A stretch of DNA of 64,000 nucleotides, taken from assembly GCA_017303905.1 (NCBI GenBank), contig JAFLBH010000001.1, positions 1,279,809 through 1,343,808 of the forward strand, read 5' to 3'. Both the position numbers and the translations under genes were made by a program. This document shows, piece after piece, positions 59,618 to 64,000 of the stretch (position 1 is its first letter; each line of letters opens with the position of its first letter). The notes beneath the pieces were generated by a model. The model did no database searches, was not told the DNA's origin, and saw only the letters and a list, made by a program, of their open reading frames with translations. This DNA comes from Bacteroidota bacterium. Its GTDB lineage: Bacteria; Bacteroidota; Bacteroidia; B-17B0; Aurantibacillaceae.

Positions 59618-61297
59618 TTACCTTTTATAAACTAATTTCCCATCTATATAAGTCTCTAAAACCTGAGATTGTAAAATTTTATCTTCAGGACATTTCATTA
59701 AGTCTGTATCTATAACAACAAAGTCGGCGAATTTGTTTTTTTCGAGACTGCCTTTTTCTTTTTCTTCGAAATTAGCGTAAGCTGCCCAAACGGTCATTCC
59801 TTTAATGGTTTCTTCTCGCGTTAAAGCATTTTCTTTTTGGAATCCACCATCCGGAAATCCTTTGCTGTCTTTACGCGCTACGGAAGCGTAAAATGTTTTA
59901 AACGGACTAATATCCTCTACTGGAAAATCAGTGCCTAATGCGACGATTCCGGCTGCGTTCAATAAATCTTTATAAGCATAGGCCAATTTAACGCGATCTT
60001 TTCCTAAACGATCGGCTGCCCAATACATATCACTAGTGGCGTGCGTGGATTGAACAGAAGGAATAATATTTTTACTAAAGTCTTTGAAATTGTCTTTCAA
60101 TAAAACTTGTGCATGTTCAATGCGCCAACGTTTGTTATCGTTACCACTGCAGTATTTTTTGTAGATGTTGAGTATAACTTTCGCAGCTGAGTCACCAATA
60201 CAATGTGTGTTCATCTGGAAGCCGTGTTTGTTCATGAGTTCGGCATGCTTTTCAAAATAAGCGGCATCGTTTAATAAAAATCCTTTCCAATTGGTTTTGT
60301 CGGCATATTCGTGGCATAAACAAGCTCCTCTGGAACCAAGCGCACCATCACCATAAAATTTAAATGAACAAACAGTGAGCTTATCCGTTTTAAGTGTTCC
60401 ATTCTTTAAGTAGTATTCCAGATTTTCCTTGTTAGGTGTGAGCATGGCATACACACGCATGAATAACTCATTTTCTTTCTGCAATTTCTCAATGGCATCC
60501 ACCACACTTTTATCTAGACCCGCATCGCTTACGCTTGTGATTCCCATAGCTAAACAGTTTTCTTGCGCATTAAGTAAAGCGGTTTTTATAGTCTTATAAG
60601 AAGCTTTTGAAATTGATTTTTTAAGGGAGTCTTCCGCATTATCAATAAGTATTCCTGTTAGTTTCCCATTTTTTATTTCTACTTCACCACCACTTATTTT
60701 AGTATTAACCGAGAACCCTGCAATATCCAAAGCTTCTTGATTCACTAATGCCGCGTGCCCGTCGATGCGAGTAAGTATGACCGGTGTATTCGGGAAAATG
60801 CTATCGAGTTTCTTTTTATCAGGAAATTCTTTTACTTCCCAATCGTTCTGATCCCAGCCTCGGCCAATAATCCAGTCAATTTCTTGAATGTATCGTCCAT
60901 CTCCTGTGGGAAGAAGAATTGGTGTTTGATCGTGTTGAATCGTGAACTCTTTCACCCGTTCAATCACTTCATCAAATGATTTACTGCCAACCAAGTCAAC
61001 TTCCTGCAAACCCTTTCCGTAACCGTAAAAATGACAATGGGCATCAATGAATCCAGGAAACACAAATTTTCCTTTAGCATCAATTGTTTCTTTAGCTGTG
61101 TATTTTTTTAAAATAACTTCATTCGTTCCTGTTTCAATAATTTTACCATCTTTGATAACCATCGATTCACAAATACTAAATGAAAAATCAACGGTATAAA
61201 TAGTTGCAGAATGAATAATTAAATCGGCTTCTTGCTTTGCTGTATTGCAGGATAACAAGCAAGAAACAACGAGTAGAAAAATTATTTTTTTAAGCAT
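59618..61297 (-). CDS. YtcJ-like amidohydrolase lipoprotein
   Basis: A 559-residue metal-dependent amidohydrolase. From ATG 61297 it has a lipoprotein signal (FLLVVSCLLSC with C17). The earlier in-frame codon at 61360 would overlap the divergent gene. Zinc ligands start with H87-C-H89 in FPGFIDAHCHF; GDGALGSRGACL, MNTHCIGDSA and ALGTDFPVED follow. The family is sometimes linked to isoniazid-type or amide compounds; substrate unknown. Confidence 0.85.
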   Translation of the reverse strand: MLKKIIFLLVVSCLLSCNTAKQEADLIIHSATIYTVDFSFSICESMVIKDGKIIETGTNEVILKKYTAKETIDAKGKFVFPGFIDAHCHFYGYGKGLQEVDLVGSKSFDEVIERVKEFTIQHDQTPILLPTGDGRYIQEIDWIIGRGWDQNDWEVKEFPDKKKLDSIFPNTPVILTRIDGHAALVNQEALDIAGFSVNTKISGGEVEIKNGKLTGILIDNAEDSLKKSISKASYKTIKTALLNAQENCLAMGITSVSDAGLDKSVVDAIEKLQKENELFMRVYAMLTPNKENLEYYLKNGTLKTDKLTVCSFKFYGDGALGSRGACLCHEYADKTNWKGFLLNDAAYFEKHAELMNKHGFQMNTHCIGDSAAKVILNIYKKYCSGNDNKRWRIEHAQVLLKDNFKDFSKNIIPSVQSTHATSDMYWAADRLGKDRVKLAYAYKDLLNAAGIVALGTDFPVEDISPFKTFYASVARKDSKGFPDGGFQKENALTREETIKGMTVWAAYANFEEKEKGSLEKNKFADFVVIDTDLMKCPEDKILQSQVLETYIDGKLVYKR

Positions 61298-61326
61298 AAT
61301 ATAAAGATATAGTTTAAAGGTATACA

Positions 61327-61692
61327 ATGGAAATTGCAAAGCAAAATAAGGAAATAGCACTGAAGTGGTTTAAGGCATTCAACGAGCATAACCTTGAAAA
61401 TTTATTAAGTCTGTATGATGACAACGCGCAGCATTACAGTCCCAAATTAAAAATTCGTCAGCCCGAAACACGCGGACTCATACAAGGGAAAAATGCATTG
61501 CGTGCCTGGTGGAAGGATGCGTTTGATCGGTTACCAAGTCTGAAATACGAGGTAATTAAATTAACGGCTGATGAAGAGCAAGTCTTCATGGAGTATACAC
61601 GTTTTGTGGACGGAGAGGAAGCACTGAGTGTTGGTGAAGTGTTGGAAATTTCTAATGGGAAAATTGTTGCATCACGCGTGTATCACGCCTAA
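61327..61692 (+). CDS. SnoaL/NTF2-like protein
   Basis: A 121-residue protein of the NTF2-like superfamily: IALKWFKAFNEHNLENLLSLYDDNAQHY, GLIQGKNALRAWWKDAFDRL and ALSVGEVLEISNGKIVASRVY. Such cone-shaped folds serve as small cyclases or binding proteins. No catalytic set is obvious. It is divergent from the amidohydrolase gene and ends next to the convergent gene at 61693. Confidence 0.85.
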   Translation: MEIAKQNKEIALKWFKAFNEHNLENLLSLYDDNAQHYSPKLKIRQPETRGLIQGKNALRAWWKDAFDRLPSLKYEVIKLTADEEQVFMEYTRFVDGEEALSVGEVLEISNGKIVASRVYHA

Positions 61693-62799
61693 TTACATTA
61701 ACTGATACAGTTTTGTTCGCTGAAATTTCTGATAGAATTTCGGATAGCCTGTGTGCACACGGAATCCCATCGTGAAATTGACGCTGTAATACGTGGACTT
61801 AATTTCCATTTGTCCGCTTTTGTAAGGCATAATGTCACCAATGAAAGATACAAACGTGTAAAACTTACGGTAGTTTAATCCAATGGCGGCACGAACATCA
61901 CCGGTGAAATTGATATAGTTTAAATCACGGGTTGGCAAGCTATCGTATCGGTAAGTTCTGAATTGATCTTCCGGACCTAACATAAAGGTGGTGTTAATCA
62001 GCAAATGTTTCCATAATACAAGATTAAGCGACGCACCTCCATAAATTGAAAAACCAAATACATTCAGATTTCTCAATCCTGCCTGATCACCATAATAGGA
62101 GCGAACGGGTTGTGGAATGATACTGCTATCTCCTTTTAATGTATTGTAATAAGCATTAGCAGTAACTATCCAGGTAAAAGAAGATTTGATTTGGCGATAG
62201 CTCGAGCCATAGCAAGATTTAAAGGCAAAGCGTTTGTTATTGGAGAAATAGAGAAACTTCACTTTATGCAAAGTGCTTCGTATAGACGGATCGTTATAGT
62301 ATTTTCCGGTTTGTCTAAAAGTTGTGTCGTAATTAAGCGTATTCTTTTCGTAAAAACCCTGATAGCGACGGTAAGAACCCTCCACAATCCATTTATTACC
62401 TCCAATATTAAATCCAAAATTTAAGAATTTAGTTTCGCCCTTTTTGTCTTTGTCTTTTGGCGGTGTGCTTTTGTATCCGAAAGAAAGTGACAGTTTATCA
62501 TAACTGATTTCTATACCATCTACCCAATTCGATTCTCCAATGTAATTTAAGTTAGATTTGCGCAAAGTGTCTTTTGTAAGGTATTGCACCATGTCTACAT
62601 TATACCCTTTCGTAGAACCGTAGTAACCAACGATGATACTGGAATTGTATTTGGAAAAGTATAATGAATCGGGTGTGCGGGCTCTTTTTTCTTGAGGCTT
62701 TTTTTCTTTAGCTGCAGGTTTGGGTTTCTCTTCCTTTTTAGTTTGGGAAACGGCAATGAATGAACAAAGAGTTAAAACTATTAAAAGTAGTTGTCGCAA
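61693..62799 (-). CDS. DUF4421-like outer-membrane protein
   Basis: A protein of about 368 residues from TTG 62799, which gives a clean signal peptide (MRQLLLIVLTLCSFIAVSQ); a start at TTG 62838 would add 13 residues. A Lys/Pro-rich linker (KKEEKPKPAAKEKKPQEK) precedes alternating aromatic beta-strands such as LNYIGESNWVDGIEISYDKL, IVEGSYRRYQGFYE and YSVNFTMGFRVHTGYP, consistent with an outer-membrane beta-barrel. Function unknown. It is divergent from mscS, whose start codon overlaps the upstream TTG. Confidence 0.7.
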   Translation of the reverse strand: MRQLLLIVLTLCSFIAVSQTKKEEKPKPAAKEKKPQEKRARTPDSLYFSKYNSSIIVGYYGSTKGYNVDMVQYLTKDTLRKSNLNYIGESNWVDGIEISYDKLSLSFGYKSTPPKDKDKKGETKFLNFGFNIGGNKWIVEGSYRRYQGFYEKNTLNYDTTFRQTGKYYNDPSIRSTLHKVKFLYFSNNKRFAFKSCYGSSYRQIKSSFTWIVTANAYYNTLKGDSSIIPQPVRSYYGDQAGLRNLNVFGFSIYGGASLNLVLWKHLLINTTFMLGPEDQFRTYRYDSLPTRDLNYINFTGDVRAAIGLNYRKFYTFVSFIGDIMPYKSGQMEIKSTYYSVNFTMGFRVHTGYPKFYQKFQRTKLYQLM

Positions 62800-62837
62800 T
62801 TTTAATTTAATTTTGTACCAAGATAAAAAATATTTCA

Positions 62838-63644
62838 ATGAATTTGGATAAATATATTGATAGGATCATACATGTGTTGGCTGAATTTACCCCTGTGGTA
62901 ATATCGGCCTTATTGGTATTGCTAATTGGTTTATGGGTCATTAAACGTATTGCTATTTTTTCTCAAAGAGCTTTTGAAAAGCGAGATTTGGACGTATCAC
63001 TTCGTACTTTTTTGCGCAGTTTAATTTCAATTGGCTTAAAGATTATTTTAATTGTGACGGTGGCTGGTATGTTAGGAATCGGAACCGCTTCTTTTGTCAC
63101 TATATTAGGTGCTGCCGGTTTAGCTGTTGGTTTAGCCTTGCAAGGTTCACTATCTAATTTTGCAGGTGGAGTTTTAATTTTGATTTTTAAACCTTATAAA
63201 GTAGGAGATACTATAGAAGCGCAAGGACAAACGGGAGAGGTTACAGAGATACAGATTTTTAATACAATAATGATTACAACCGATGGAAGAACAGTCATAT
63301 TACCAAATGGCGCTTTATCGAACGGTACTATAGTTAACATTACACGCAATGGTTTTATACGTTTGGATATTCCGGTAAGTGTAGCAATGGAAAATGATAT
63401 TGAAAAAGTACGTTCTATTATTTATAATGTGCTCGACAAAAACGATATGGTTTTAAAATCGCCTTCGCCTATTATTTTAACACAACGTATTGCAGAGGGA
63501 GCGGTACACATTCAGGTAAGACCATATTGCAGTTATGATAACAGTACGATTGTGATTTCTCAAACGAATGAGGCATTAAAGGAAGAGTTCAAGAAGAATA
63601 GTATTTCCGGTGCCATTCAAACCAGATTTATTCATAACATTTAA
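62838..63644 (+). CDS. Small mechanosensitive channel, MscS family
   Basis: A 268-residue MscS-type channel with three N-terminal helices. The pore-lining third helix is visible as LGAAGLAVGLALQGSLSNFAGG, followed by FKPYKVGDTIEAQGQTGEV at the start of the cytoplasmic beta-domain and FNTIMITTDGRTVILPNGAL. It opens under osmotic downshock. Length is typical of the small type. Confidence 0.95.
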   Translation: MNLDKYIDRIIHVLAEFTPVVISALLVLLIGLWVIKRIAIFSQRAFEKRDLDVSLRTFLRSLISIGLKIILIVTVAGMLGIGTASFVTILGAAGLAVGLALQGSLSNFAGGVLILIFKPYKVGDTIEAQGQTGEVTEIQIFNTIMITTDGRTVILPNGALSNGTIVNITRNGFIRLDIPVSVAMENDIEKVRSIIYNVLDKNDMVLKSPSPIILTQRIAEGAVHIQVRPYCSYDNSTIVISQTNEALKEEFKKNSISGAIQTRFIHNI

Positions 63645-64000
63645 TTATTCGAAGCGCAAGCTTTCGATAGGATCCAGTTTTGAGGCGCGTTTTGCAGGAA
63701 AAAACCCGCTTACTAAGCCAACGAAAATACAAATTATTACACCGCTGATGATCCAAAACCATGGTACAAAAAATCCTGTGTCGAGTGCCATGCCTATCAC
63801 ATTGCCTATTATAATTCCAAGGATAATTCCTATTAATCCGCCCATCACGCAAATCACAACACTCTCAATTAAGAATTGATTTTTAATGGCGGATGGTGTT
63901 GCGCCTAATGCCTTTCGGATACCGATTTCTCGCGTACGTTCTGTAACGGATACCAGCATGATATTCATTAAACCAATCGCAGCACCCAGTAAAGTGATAA
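63645..64000 (-). CDS. FtsX/MacB-type ABC permease, C-terminal part, cut by window edge
   Basis: The 118 visible residues are the C-terminal membrane half of a MacB/LolC/FtsX-like permease: ITLLGAAIGLMNIMLVSVTE leading into RTREIGIRKALGATPSAIKNQF, then FVSGFFPAKRASKLDPIESL and the terminal RFE. The frame continues past 64000, so the N-terminal helix and periplasmic domain are not seen. The stop is adjacent to the mscS stop. Confidence 0.92.
   Translation of the reverse strand, partial: ITLLGAAIGLMNIMLVSVTERTREIGIRKALGATPSAIKNQFLIESVVICVMGGLIGIILGIIIGNVIGMALDTGFFVPWFWIISGVIICIFVGLVSGFFPAKRASKLDPIESLRFE

Noticed and set aside
1..64000. CRISPR arrays, insertion sequences, prophage genes, integrases
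   Set aside because: No regularly spaced repeats, transposase motifs or integrase motifs were seen on either strand.

Overview
The window reads as a chromosomal segment of an AT-rich member of the Bacteroidota, probably a flavobacterium-like lineage. Supporting traits are a T9SS-type sorting tail (23210-24799), a CcoN-CcoO fusion oxidase, a metal RND pump fused to a TolC channel, SBBP and Reg_prop/SpoIIE sensors, the kynurenine route to quinolinate, and -7 boxes of the Bacteroidota type TAnnTTTG. Both ends cut genes: rsmI on the left and an FtsX/MacB-type permease on the right.

Layout. 1-5000: rsmI end, corA, and a large membrane sensor ending in a PP2C phosphatase. 5171-8720: tRNA-Arg(CCU) followed by an AT-rich accessory stretch with a lipoprotein and a three-gene toxin/antitoxin/SecB-like chaperone module; a degraded copy of the tRNA 3' end closes it. 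8822-11993: NhaD antiporter, universal stress protein, Hsp20, TerB-like protein. 12142-22602: complete cbb3 oxidase cluster (ccoI, HMA protein, ccoS, ccoNO, ccoQ, ccoP, ccoG, ccoH, TauE/SafE-like, hemN). 22661-30750: secreted proteins and a metal-efflux operon. 30854-42289: flavoprotein, phenylacetyl-CoA epoxidase paaABCD, a redox mini-operon (rhodanese, two thioredoxins, DUF983), homogentisate and 4-HPP dioxygenases, then 3-HAO, KMO and TDO. 42361-48626: small stress proteins, DoxX-like/USP operon, and a PAS histidine kinase with a response regulator fused to a CRP/FNR-type DNA-binding protein. 48773-64000: beta-CASP nuclease, M16 peptidase, dnaX, a caspase-like protein, UbiD, amidohydrolase, DUF4421-like, MscS and a permease.

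Main discovery. Twelve promoters in the window share one architecture: an FNR/CRP-like 12-mer TGA-N6-TCA (three sites have one mismatch in a half-site), then exactly 23 nt, then a TAnnTTTG-like -7 box. This puts the site near -41.5, the class II activator position. The genes include both cbb3 transcription units, two universal stress operons, paaABCD, hmgA-hppD, the redox operon, the metal-efflux operon, several small proteins of unknown function, and the kinase-regulator pair itself. The kinase plus receiver-CRP fusion looks like a shortened FixL-FixJ-FixK cascade. I propose that it, or a related FNR, controls this oxygen/redox-related regulon. The sites are read directly from the sequence; the regulator assignment and the signal are inference.
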